64,000 nt of DNA, from contig NZ_KZ857177.1 in NCBI RefSeq assembly GCF_003350925.1, positions 380,689 through 444,688 of the forward strand. Direction: 5' to 3'. The notes beneath the pieces are model-generated. The model was given only the letters and a program-made list of their open reading frames with translations, made no database searches and was not told where the DNA came from. Positions 53,115 through 60,986 of the stretch are shown in pieces. Both the position numbers and the translations under genes were made by a program. The first letter of the stretch is position 1, and each line of letters starts with the position of its first letter. This stretch comes from Dyella tabacisoli (lineage in GTDB: Bacteria > Pseudomonadota > Gammaproteobacteria > Xanthomonadales > Rhodanobacteraceae).

Positions 53115-53145
53115 CTGATAGCCGGGTGCGTGCCCCGGCTATCAG
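53115..53145. terminator. Strong hairpin between effector 1 and the convergent small genes
   Basis: CTGATAGCCGGG (53115-53126) and CCCGGCTATCAG (53134-53145) form a perfect 12-bp stem with a 7-base loop. It sits between convergent genes and can serve both strands; no U-run on either side. The gap after effector 1 also holds a 27-codon frame (52942-53025, MDWIGKAGQALLGLAFALVD...) of unknown meaning. Confidence 0.65.
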
Positions 53146-53167
53146 CTATCGATTGCACCAACACAAG

Positions 53168-53548
53168 TCATTGAATCTTTCTAAGCAGGGCATCGCGCAC
53201 TTCGTCAAAAGATTTGCCCATCAACGCGTCATCGACTTCGACATGGTGGTGTTTATGGTCTGGGTGCGGTAACGCCTGGACTTGGTATGTCTTGTTTCCG
53301 TCCTTGATCGTGCCAAGGCGGATCGCGCCTATAAACTCGCCCTTCTTATTCGTGATAACGGTCATTTTCTGCTGCATGGTATTCACTCCTACGGCAGGAA
53401 TCGGAGTAACGGTTTGACCACTCTTTTGGAAGTGCATGCTGGCGCAGCCAACATGGTCACGCTCAGGTTTGCCCGCCTCCGTGAAGACCATAACGGCACC
53501 CGCGTCCATCGCAGTGCAAATCGAATGCGTAGAAAAACCTTCCATCAT
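53168..53548 (-). CDS. Unknown small protein overlapping an upstream frame
   Basis: Up to 126 residues (start uncertain: ATG 53548, 53509 or 53491, none with a good ribosome site). The segments MTVITNKKGEFIGAIRLGTI, YQVQALPHPDHKHHHVEVDD and SFDEVRDALLRKI look like real protein, but no family is recognised. It lies in the +1 frame relative to the gene at 53463-53717 and overlaps it by 86 bp, so either the two are coupled genes or one gene has been split by a frameshift. Confidence 0.55.
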   Translation of the reverse strand: MMEGFSTHSICTAMDAGAVMVFTEAGKPERDHVGCASMHFQKSGQTVTPIPAVGVNTMQQKMTVITNKKGEFIGAIRLGTIKDGNKTYQVQALPHPDHKHHHVEVDDALMGKSFDEVRDALLRKIQ

Positions 53549-53717
53549 CTTGAAAACCGATCCGTGCGTTGGTTGTAGTCAGCATATTGCCAGCGTCTTG
53601 TGGTAATCCTTCCGCCCACTGTGAGCCGTAATTATGCCCACCAGCATCAATGAAGAACGCGACGGGTAACGTCTGGCCGCTACTAATAACACCCCAGTTA
53701 TCGACGTTGTAAGCCAT
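53463..53717 (-). CDS. Unknown small protein, possibly first half of a split gene
   Basis: 84 residues starting MAYNVDNWGVISSGQTLPVA, with AAAGGAG 6 bp before ATG 53717, so the start is well supported. No signal peptide and no recognised family. The C-terminal residues (CDGRGCRYGLHGGGQT) are low complexity and may be out of frame. A shift by +1 near 53500 would join it to the frame ending at 53168 and give a product of about 180 residues. Confidence 0.6.
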   Translation of the reverse strand: MAYNVDNWGVISSGQTLPVAFFIDAGGHNYGSQWAEGLPQDAGNMLTTTNARIGFQDDGRFFYAFDLHCDGRGCRYGLHGGGQT

Positions 53718-54214
53718 TTTCGACTCCTTTTTCTGTTGAGGTTGCACTTGTTGCGCCGACCGTTACCTGACGCATAGGTCGCGCGTAACAACAATTGCCT
53801 CGAGCGAAACAGCATTACTTAAGACAATTTTTCGCTTGGCTACCAGCCATTGTTTTCCTGGATGGATATGCTGTTCGTTGCAAAGCAGCACGGCGATACG
53901 ATAAATCAAAGGTCGATTATATCCGCATTGATCGCAATGATTTTGTATAATCTAAGTTAATTTTTCGACAGATTTTCTGTCATTCGACATGTGTCTTAAC
54001 TAAGACCAAGTCATGTTGATTATCGCACCCAGAGCATCATACGGTCGAAGCCTGCCAACGGCATAGCGATCATGATCGATTTTGACAGGCACTTTCCCGA
54101 TGACTGCCGATGACCGCGAGCCCGAACAAACAATTCAAGCCAACCGGCCATAAGAAGCCATGTCCGGCGATTTAACCTATACGTTGCGGTAAGCCGAGAA
54201 TGTCCGCTTGCGAC

Positions 54215-54364
54215 CGAGGCTGTGTGAAAACGCAAAGGCGCCTTCTGACCAGATCAAATACTTCTCAAAGCAAGCCGCCTAGATGCGCTTCCGGGTCACT
54301 CGTGGTCGATGAGTGTCCTGGAATTAGCGTACGTGGCGCGTCGCAACGTTTTTACACGGCCTCG
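54215..54364. mobile_element. 150-bp inverted-repeat element, possible IS/MITE remnant
   Basis: CGAGGCTGTGTGAAAACG (54215-54232) and CGTTTTTACACGGCCTCG (54347-54364) are inverted repeats matching at 16 of 18 positions. GGCTGTGTGAAAACGC-like ends recall the termini of some IS families. The inside has no long frame, so a non-autonomous element or deletion remnant is likely. Confidence 0.5.
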
Positions 54365-54495
54365 ACTCGTAGCAGACATTAGACGAGTATCCGTCCATAT
54401 GCCCTGGGGTGGGTACAATCCGCAGCATGTTTCGACCTCATAGTGATGATTTCCCGCTTGCAGTTGCACCGATGATCTATTGGACGCTGGTGTCA

Positions 54496-54593
54496 CCGTA
54501 GCTGTCTGCTCTCAGATCACATGGGTGTTGGCGAGAGCAGCCTGGCTGGCTCTCGAGCCAGAGCACCGAAGAGATGTAGGCAGACAGCTACGG
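54496..54593. repeat. 98-bp highly structured inverted-repeat element
   Basis: Perfect 14-bp ends CCGTAGCTGTCTGC / GCAGACAGCTACGG enclose further nested pairs: TGCTCT (54508-54513) with AGAGCA (54535-54540), and CTGGCTC-TC-GAGCCAG (54544-54559). The whole can fold into a cruciform or a stable multi-branched RNA. It lies ~185 bp before effector 2 and could be a MITE, a structured RNA or a terminator. Confidence 0.65.
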
Positions 54594-54778
54594 CCCCAGC
54601 GTATAAAAATGAAAGGACGGGGTGATGTCCAGAAAGCCCGCAGCTTGTGCCGCTCAGCTTGCTAAGGGAGCTATCCTTCCCAGCGCCAAGCAATCCAATC
54701 TGCGAGCCTTCTAGACATCATGTCGCCTACGCCCAACAGATCGGAGCATCCCTACTTACCCAGAGCGATTAACCCGCC

Positions 54779-55996
54779 ATGATGAGACCATTACTGCGAG
54801 GAAAATCGGAGCGGGCATCTGCCGATGCGTCGGTGGCGCAGCCCGCGCTACCGACCCATGCAGGGCATGCCACCGCCGTATCGCCAGGCTTGCATTACAC
54901 AAGGAGTGCACTGCAGAGGGCGACGGCAGCGGGGGCTGGGCAGGGCTTGCCTGTGAATTTGCGTACCGGTATCGAATCGCTCTCCGGCGTGGATATGAGC
55001 GGCGTGCGCGTGCATTACGCATCGTCATTGCCGGCGCAAATGAACGCTTTGGCTTATGCGCAAGGCGCGGATATCCACCTGGCCCGAGGCGAAGAAAAAC
55101 ATCTGCCGCACGAGGCGTGGCATGTCGTGCAGCAGCGCCTTGGACACGTGAAACCGACCATGCGCCTGGGTGGCCTGAATATCAATGACGATCCATCGCT
55201 GGAGCGCGAGGCCGACCGGATGGGCGCACAGGCCATGCAACACAAGGGCGCGCCCGTGACGAGTGCGCGTGCGAACAAGCCTGCCTGCGAAGTAACGGAC
55301 TCATTCGTCGGCCAGCGCAAGGTAGTAAAGCAAAGCGGCGGCAAATGGTATTCCGACTACGACCCTTACACCCTGTTCGACACCAAGGCCAAAGCGACCG
55401 CCTACGATAAAACGTTGAAGACACAGGGGCGCGACCGTATATCCAGCCGCGTCCCCACGCTATATACCTATACGCATATCAAGCCCACCAATAAATTGAG
55501 CAGCGTGCCGCAGGGGCCGCACGTGGTGGCGCATCGCGTTACGCTTACCGCGCTGCAGAACACGATGGATGTGGACGATGCGGAAGAGATCTTCGACGAA
55601 CAAGTGCTTGCTCCCGATGACCTTGACGAGGTCATGGACGAAGAAAGCCCTGGTGGAGGCTATAGCTCTCAGATGCAGCCGCGCGTCGATCGTTTCACCA
55701 CGGACTATCGGGCTCTCTACACCTCGGTAGAACAGGAGCTGCAGAAAACGAGCCCCGACCTGATTACCGTCAAGCATGGCGTAAACACCTTGATTAATAT
55801 GGACCCATATGCCACTTACGGCTGGAAGTCCACCAAGGCTGCCAGCAAGAAGCACACGAAGGGCAAGGGCGAAAACGTCACCTCACCGACTTTCAGTCAA
55901 TTGACGGATAAACCGTCCACCAGCTCGGTCGCTAATGCCGACGCGTTCGATTCCTTTATGAAAGCGAGAGAGGATTTGTTTGACGCGCATTTCTGA
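54779..55996 (+). CDS. eCIS cargo/effector 2: DUF4157 domain plus unknown C-terminal domain
   Basis: 405 residues. Residues ~34-155 are nearly identical in pattern to effector 1 ([35 protein letters not shown] at 111-115, EREADRMG). The C-terminal domain is different: CEVTDSFVGQRKVVKQSGGK, WYSDYDPYTLFDTKAKATAY and VPQGPHVVAHRVTLTALQ; no family recognised, but HVVAHR and surrounding residues are candidate active-site positions. A shared N-terminus with exchanged C-termini is typical of modular delivered toxins. The ribosome site is weak. It lies 1.8 kb behind effector 1, after the repeat-rich region. Confidence 0.85.
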   Translation: MMRPLLRGKSERASADASVAQPALPTHAGHATAVSPGLHYTRSALQRATAAGAGQGLPVNLRTGIESLSGVDMSGVRVHYASSLPAQMNALAYAQGADIHLARGEEKHLPHEAWHVVQQRLGHVKPTMRLGGLNINDDPSLEREADRMGAQAMQHKGAPVTSARANKPACEVTDSFVGQRKVVKQSGGKWYSDYDPYTLFDTKAKATAYDKTLKTQGRDRISSRVPTLYTYTHIKPTNKLSSVPQGPHVVAHRVTLTALQNTMDVDDAEEIFDEQVLAPDDLDEVMDEESPGGGYSSQMQPRVDRFTTDYRALYTSVEQELQKTSPDLITVKHGVNTLINMDPYATYGWKSTKAASKKHTKGKGENVTSPTFSQLTDKPSTSSVANADAFDSFMKAREDLFDAHF

Positions 55997-56083
55997 GTTC
56001 AAGCCGGAATGAGTTCATCAGCGTGAGTCTGTTCCATACATTGAGAATGCATGTCTCTATCACCCCGCAGGATGATTTCGACC

Positions 56084-56929
56084 ATGAAACGCATCGCTCT
56101 AACCTGCCTCTTAAGCCTTTCCCTGACTCCGCTTGTCTTATGCGCCCAGGCGCCACACAAGCCCGCGGCTAACGCATGCTCATCGTCTCTGCTTGGCATC
56201 GACGGCAACCAGATCTGGGTGAATAAAGAAGGGGCGGGAAACGTTACCGTCGTCTTTGAGTCTGGATTCGGAAACGATTCGAGCGTGTGGTCGCAAGTCG
56301 CATCGCGAATCCGCGCCGCGGGTGCGCAGACTTTCGTATATGACCGGGCTGGGTTGGGTAAGAGCAAGATCAATACAGCCACCCCCTACAGCCTCGACAA
56401 CGACGTTCACATATTGAGAACCGCATTAACGAACTGCGGGATCCAGGGCCCGGTCGTGATGGTCGGGCATTCTTACGGCGGCGCCATCAGCCTGCTGGCC
56501 GCGTCCGAAGATACGCGCATCAAAGGTCTGGTATTGCTCGACGCTGTCGTACCTGGGGTCTGGCCCAAGAGCGAACTCGATAAAAACCTGGAGACGATGC
56601 GGGCCCAGTACAAGGAGGTCCGTGAACAGGCTCCCGACCTGGCCAAGGTGGCCATTCCATGGGCAGAGGCGATGCCGGAAACCGCCAAGAGAGTCGATGG
56701 TCTGCGTATCTCGGATACGCTGCCGATTGAGGATGTCGTCGCGGAAAAAGGCCAGAGCAACCCGGCCAGCATGCACATATGGCGCGATGCGCACGCTGCA
56801 TTTACGGCGAACCATCCACATCGCGAATCGATGCTTGCCGCCGGTAGCTCGCATAAGGTGATGGCCGACAAACCCGATCTTGTCGTCGATGCCATTGTAA
56901 AGATGCTCAAGAAGACAACCGTCCTCTGA
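56084..56929 (+). CDS. Secreted alpha/beta hydrolase
   Basis: 281 residues: signal peptide (KRIALTCLLSLSLTPLVLCA), then an alpha/beta-hydrolase domain with VVFESGFGNDSSVW (oxyanion region), YDRAGLGKS, the nucleophile elbow GHSYGG, and a late His in AGSSHKVM. Asp in LVLLDAVVPG may complete the site. Substrate unknown. ATG 56084 chosen for the clean signal peptide; ATG 56072 is possible. Confidence 0.85.
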   Translation: MKRIALTCLLSLSLTPLVLCAQAPHKPAANACSSSLLGIDGNQIWVNKEGAGNVTVVFESGFGNDSSVWSQVASRIRAAGAQTFVYDRAGLGKSKINTATPYSLDNDVHILRTALTNCGIQGPVVMVGHSYGGAISLLAASEDTRIKGLVLLDAVVPGVWPKSELDKNLETMRAQYKEVREQAPDLAKVAIPWAEAMPETAKRVDGLRISDTLPIEDVVAEKGQSNPASMHIWRDAHAAFTANHPHRESMLAAGSSHKVMADKPDLVVDAIVKMLKKTTVL

Positions 56930-56948
56930 GATGGTCGTGCGTTGTTTG

Positions 56949-56980
56949 AGGTGAGCGGGGCGATATGCCCCGCCCACTTC
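56949..56980. terminator. Bidirectional hairpin between convergent genes
   Basis: GCGGGGC-GATAT-GCCCCGC is a perfect 7-bp stem extended by GAGGTG/CACTTC with mismatches. It lies between the hydrolase and phosphoesterase genes, which converge here. Confidence 0.55.
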
Positions 56981-57045
56981 ATCTCAATGGCGTTGAATGT
57001 TTCGCCGTCGGTAAATCGTCGTGGGTAAATCGACGGCCGCGAACC

Positions 57046-59532
57046 TTAGAACGACAGACTCCAGTTGTTCAGCGTGCCGACATCGCCCGGATACCCGCCG
57101 TCGTCGTCCGACACTTGCAACTGCCAGGTACCGTTGGCCGGTGTCGCCGAAGCATTGATGGTGTAGATGGTGTCGATGTTGCCGTCGTCGTTGTAGTCCG
57201 GGGTTTGCAATACGCTTTGGCTGCCGTCCGGGCCGATCAGGGTAATGGTCAGATCGCCCGACCAGTTGTGGGTGATGTTTACATGCGCCTTCAGGGCAGA
57301 CGAGGCATTGCCGCTGCGGCCGCTTACCGCGATGCTGCTGTTGATCGTGGCGTTGTCGCCAATACTCACGGGCGTGTTATTGCTGAACACGCTGTTGCCG
57401 GATGCCACGGCAACCACGGACGCCGTTTTCGAGCTGGTTTTGCCGCTGGAACTGTCGCTCACCGTCTCAGTGACGCTGTAGGTGCCGGCCGCTGCATAAG
57501 TGTGGCTCGGGTTGACTGCAGTCGAAGTGCCGCCATCGCCGAAGGTCCAGCTATGTGCGCCGATGGTGCCGCTACCGTCGGTAGAGCTGTCGGCGAAGTT
57601 GGCGACGAGGCCGTTGACCACAACACTGAAATTGGCCGTCGGTGTATTGGGGCTCTGGCCGATGGCAAGTAGCGGTGCGCCTGCCTGGCCGCCTTGATAG
57701 ATGTTCGATACTTCGCCGGCACTTAGCACGCGCGACCAGATCGCCAAGTCGTCGATATCGGCGCTGCCCGAGTACGCGCCGGTGCCGCTGCCGCCGATCA
57801 GGGTATTCAAGTTCGCGTTAAGCGAAGCGGTTCCCGTGGTTCCGAGCGGGCTGGTGTTTTGCGCCACGCCATCCAGGTAGGTGGTGACCTGGTTCTGCGC
57901 CCGGTTGAAGGTAATGTCGATCAAATGCCATTGACTGTCGGCGAGGGTCAGTCCTACGTCGTGGCGCGTACCGCCGACGGTGTTCCAGTTGATCGATTTG
58001 CTTAACGTGGTCGCCATCAGCCAACCGGTGTTGGCGCCGCTGGTCCAGTCCTTATTGCCGAAAAAAGCGGCATCGGTGGTCGAGGCAGTTCGTACCCACA
58101 GCGATACTGAGAAATCGTTGGCGTACACACTTTCGAGGCTTCCCAGCGAGGCGACCCAATCGCTTGGGACACCGCTGCTGCCATTGTTGCGGAAGCTGGC
58201 CGCGGCACCGAATTTGCCGGCGATGTATTTCGCGGTGCCGCTAAGCACGCTGGCGTTGCGGGTACCGGCCTGGGCGTAAAGAGTGTTATCGAAAGGGAGA
58301 TAACTCACCAGCCCGGTCGTGTCCACCGGCACCAGCGGGCCAGTGAGTGTGACGTATACCGGCGCGGAGCTGACGACTTTGTTGCTGTCGTATACCGCTT
58401 TGACGCTTAGCGTATCGCTGCCGACGGTCGCGTTGTTCCAACTGAGGGTGTATGGCGCCTGGGTCGCTTCGCCCAACAGGCTGGCGCCGTTATAGAACTG
58501 AACTTTGTTGATGCTGTGACCGTTGGCGACCACGCTGGCGCTTAATGCGATGGGCGCGCCGGTGGTCGTGCTGCTCAGGTTGCCGGGGCTGTCCAAAGAG
58601 ACGACCGGTTGTGGCGCTGCGGCATTCCAGACGTCTGTAATCGAGGCGGCGCTTGCCGCTGCGCCGGCATAGGGCAGTCCATACATGTCCTCCAGCGTAC
58701 GCAGCAGGTTGTAGTGGTTGATGTTTTCCGAATAATTGCCCGGAGTGACCATCGGTCCGATAAATAGCGTCGGGATGTGGTTGGTGTCCGGTGCGTCGCT
58801 GCGCGATTCGTCCCAGGTAAGGACCAGCAGGCTGTTGTGAGTCATCGCCCACTGCGCATAGCCGGACATGTGCAGCCGCAGCCAATTGTCCCCGTGGTTG
58901 ACGCCGTCGTTATGCATATTGTCGTCTTCGGTGGCATGCACGAAAGAGACGGTAGGTAGCTGGCTGTAGTTGCTGGGGAAGTCCTGCATGACGTGCATGA
59001 CCGAAAGCGGCAGGGCGTTGAGTGGCCGCGGGCTGGCTGTATTGGTCCACCAGATAGCGACGTTTTCGCTGGGATAGTAGGTGCCGTACGGGCTGGAGTA
59101 TCCGGCTTCGGCCGTGCCGGCAAAACCATCGGAGGGCAGGCCTTCGGCGAATTGGATAAACGAATAGTTGGCGCTGAGAAGCTGCGCCCCGAGGTTGGGC
59201 ACCGTCAACGGAAGCTTGGCCGGCGTTTCATTAGCGGTAATGCCTTGAGGTCCCCCGGAGAACAGCTCCATGTAGTTAGGCTCGCTGGGGTGTTGCACGC
59301 CGTGCGAGTTGGTGAAGCTGGCCGCGATGGGAAGCAGCGCATTGATAAACGGCGCGCCGGTGTTCGGGTCGGCATTACCGACGATGTCCGCGTAATCCTT
59401 GTTCTCCATCATGACCACGACGACATGATCGGGGCGGGACACGGTGGCTGCGCGGGACTGTTCGGCAACCCCCATGGCGACCAAGAGCAACGGTATGAAA
59501 CTGCAACGAGCCAGACTTGCGAGCGTACGCAT
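57046..59532 (-). CDS. Secreted multidomain phosphoesterase (PF04185 type) with Ig, LamG, PKD and P domains
   Basis: 828 residues from ATG 59532 (GGAG 8 bp upstream). Signal peptide (1-29, ending SRAA). The phosphoesterase domain (~33-300) has VVVVMMENKDYADIVG, ATEDDNMHNDG and LTWDESRSD, marks of the acid phosphatase/phospholipase C family. An Ig-like domain (~308-398), a LamG/concanavalin-like domain (~405-612), a PKD domain (~632-708, WTFGDGGTS) and a C-terminal P/proprotein-convertase-like domain (~715-828, HNWSGDLTITLIGPDG; GTWQLQVSDDDGG) follow. The extra domains suggest binding to polymers or surfaces outside the cell. Confidence 0.88.
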   Translation of the reverse strand: MRTLASLARCSFIPLLLVAMGVAEQSRAATVSRPDHVVVVMMENKDYADIVGNADPNTGAPFINALLPIAASFTNSHGVQHPSEPNYMELFSGGPQGITANETPAKLPLTVPNLGAQLLSANYSFIQFAEGLPSDGFAGTAEAGYSSPYGTYYPSENVAIWWTNTASPRPLNALPLSVMHVMQDFPSNYSQLPTVSFVHATEDDNMHNDGVNHGDNWLRLHMSGYAQWAMTHNSLLVLTWDESRSDAPDTNHIPTLFIGPMVTPGNYSENINHYNLLRTLEDMYGLPYAGAAASAASITDVWNAAAPQPVVSLDSPGNLSSTTTGAPIALSASVVANGHSINKVQFYNGASLLGEATQAPYTLSWNNATVGSDTLSVKAVYDSNKVVSSAPVYVTLTGPLVPVDTTGLVSYLPFDNTLYAQAGTRNASVLSGTAKYIAGKFGAAASFRNNGSSGVPSDWVASLGSLESVYANDFSVSLWVRTASTTDAAFFGNKDWTSGANTGWLMATTLSKSINWNTVGGTRHDVGLTLADSQWHLIDITFNRAQNQVTTYLDGVAQNTSPLGTTGTASLNANLNTLIGGSGTGAYSGSADIDDLAIWSRVLSAGEVSNIYQGGQAGAPLLAIGQSPNTPTANFSVVVNGLVANFADSSTDGSGTIGAHSWTFGDGGTSTAVNPSHTYAAAGTYSVTETVSDSSSGKTSSKTASVVAVASGNSVFSNNTPVSIGDNATINSSIAVSGRSGNASSALKAHVNITHNWSGDLTITLIGPDGSQSVLQTPDYNDDGNIDTIYTINASATPANGTWQLQVSDDDGGYPGDVGTLNNWSLSF

Positions 59533-59819
59533 AACACTGTCTCCGAAGGGAATGGGATAAGAGAGGCAGGGCCACAACAACGCACCGGCAGCCCGCACGC
59601 CGGCTATCCGCTGACATGCGCTCATCGCGACCGGTAAGACTGCGTGTATTTAAGTGAAATGCCCCGCCGTGCATTTCATGCGGGTATGGGGTCATGCGGA
59701 TGTAAGCGACTGTCCAGGTGGCCGCACCTGTCTAGTTAGACGCTTATAAGCGCACTGGCATCTCGACCGGCCAAGATGCCGTTCGCGTGGTACAGACGTG
59801 GCTTAGCCAGGTGGATCTA
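59533..59819. other. 287-bp promoter region of the phosphoesterase gene
   Basis: No gene. Contains the 8-bp inverted repeat TGAAATGC/GCATTTCA (59655-59678) and the 12-bp palindrome CGCTTATAAGCG (59741-59752), either of which could be a regulator site. It also carries the 3' end region of the alpha-hydroxyacid oxidase operon. Confidence 0.4.
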
Positions 59820-60986
59820 TCAGGCCAACGGTTCGAGTTGCACGGATGCTTTCGCCGTCTGGCGTTCGCCGAATAGCACGTCCGCCGAGAGGCGATCGAT
59901 CGTGCTGCAGCCAAGCTGCGCCAGCGTCGAATCGAGTTCGCGCTTGAGCAGCGCGATGACGTCGTATACGCCAGCCTCACCGGCTGCGGCCAGGCCATAG
60001 AGTGCGGCGCGTCCCAGGCACACCGTGCGTGCACCGAGCGCGATGGCCTTGACGATATCCGCGCCGCGGCGAAAGCCGCTGTCGATCAGGATCGGCAGCC
60101 GCACAGCCGCGGCGGTGGCGGCAAGGGTCTCCATCGGTGAGACGCAGCTATCGAGCTGGCGTCCGCCATGGTTGGAAAGAATCACGCCGTCCGCGCCATA
60201 GGCGGCACAGCGGACAGCGTCTTCGGGATGAATAATGCCTTTGACCAGCAGTCGGTGCGGCCACAAGTCGCGCAGCCATGCCAGGCCATCCCAGTTAAAG
60301 CCGGCATCCATTCGCCGGCTCAGCAAGGCCGCCTGTATTTCCAGATCATCGCTGCCGGCATCGGCGAGATTGGCCAAGCCAGGAATCCCATGCCGCAGTC
60401 GGCTGAACGCCCAGCGCGGATGGGTTAATCCATCCCATAGCATGGCCGGGGTGTAGCGCATGGCCGGTTGAAAATGATTACGTAGATCGCGCTCGCGATA
60501 GCCGTTCACGGCAACATCGACGGTCAGCACCAGGGTCGAATAGCCGGCGTGCAACGCGCGCTTGACCAACTGTTCGGCGAGACGCCGATGGACGACGTAT
60601 AGCTGAAACCACAAATCGCTATCGCAGTGCCGCGCCAGCTCTTCCAGCGATGTGTTTGAAGCGGTCGAGAGTACAAAGGGAATGCCGTGCGCACGGGCGG
60701 CACGGGCGAGATGAAGATCGCCCTTGGGCCAGAACAAGCCATTCAGTCCGGTCGGTGCGAGCAGCATGGGCGCGGCCAGCGCCCGGTCGAACAACCGAGT
60801 ACTGATATCGCGCTGGCTGACGTCGAGTAGGCGCCGTGGTCGGAATCGGATGCGTTGCAATACATCGCGGTTGTGTTGCAGGCCTGACTCGTCTTCCGCA
60901 CCGCCTTCCAGGTAATCGAAGACCATCGCCGGCAAGCGTTTCTGTGCCAGTCGGCGATAGTCGTCGACTTTGATCGGACGCTTCAT
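59820..60986 (-). CDS. FMN-dependent alpha-hydroxyacid oxidase/dehydrogenase (Hmo/mandelate-dehydrogenase type)
   Basis: 388 residues. Family signatures: KRLPAMVFDYLEGGAEDE, PMLLAPTGLNGLFWPKGDLH, STASNTSLEEL, the active-site SNHGGRQLD with catalytic His/Arg, and LIDSGFRRGADIVKAIALGA, then RAALYG. Such enzymes oxidise lactate, glycolate or (hydroxy)mandelate to the keto acid. Its neighbours, a PLP aminotransferase and an HPPD-like VOC enzyme, favour a hydroxymandelate-oxidase-like role. ATG 60986 overlaps the aminotransferase stop (ATGA). Confidence 0.88.
   Translation of the reverse strand: MKRPIKVDDYRRLAQKRLPAMVFDYLEGGAEDESGLQHNRDVLQRIRFRPRRLLDVSQRDISTRLFDRALAAPMLLAPTGLNGLFWPKGDLHLARAARAHGIPFVLSTASNTSLEELARHCDSDLWFQLYVVHRRLAEQLVKRALHAGYSTLVLTVDVAVNGYRERDLRNHFQPAMRYTPAMLWDGLTHPRWAFSRLRHGIPGLANLADAGSDDLEIQAALLSRRMDAGFNWDGLAWLRDLWPHRLLVKGIIHPEDAVRCAAYGADGVILSNHGGRQLDSCVSPMETLAATAAAVRLPILIDSGFRRGADIVKAIALGARTVCLGRAALYGLAAAGEAGVYDVIALLKRELDSTLAQLGCSTIDRLSADVLFGERQTAKASVQLEPLA

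Larger units (their letters stand above)
53718..54778. other. 1.06-kb region without genes between small genes and effector 2
   Basis: Lower G+C than average, especially 53880-54010, where TATAAT-like boxes occur on both strands (minus strand at 53916-53921 for the gene at 53717; plus strand at 53946-53951) and the palindrome GACAGATTTTCTGTC (53967-53981). The right part holds two inverted-repeat elements, listed separately. No coding sequence with ribosome site was found. Confidence 0.6.

Noticed and set aside
59741-59752. Palindrome CGCTTATAAGCG as a PhoB or other named operator
   Set aside because: It does not match a named consensus that I can defend; mentioned only as an unassigned palindrome.
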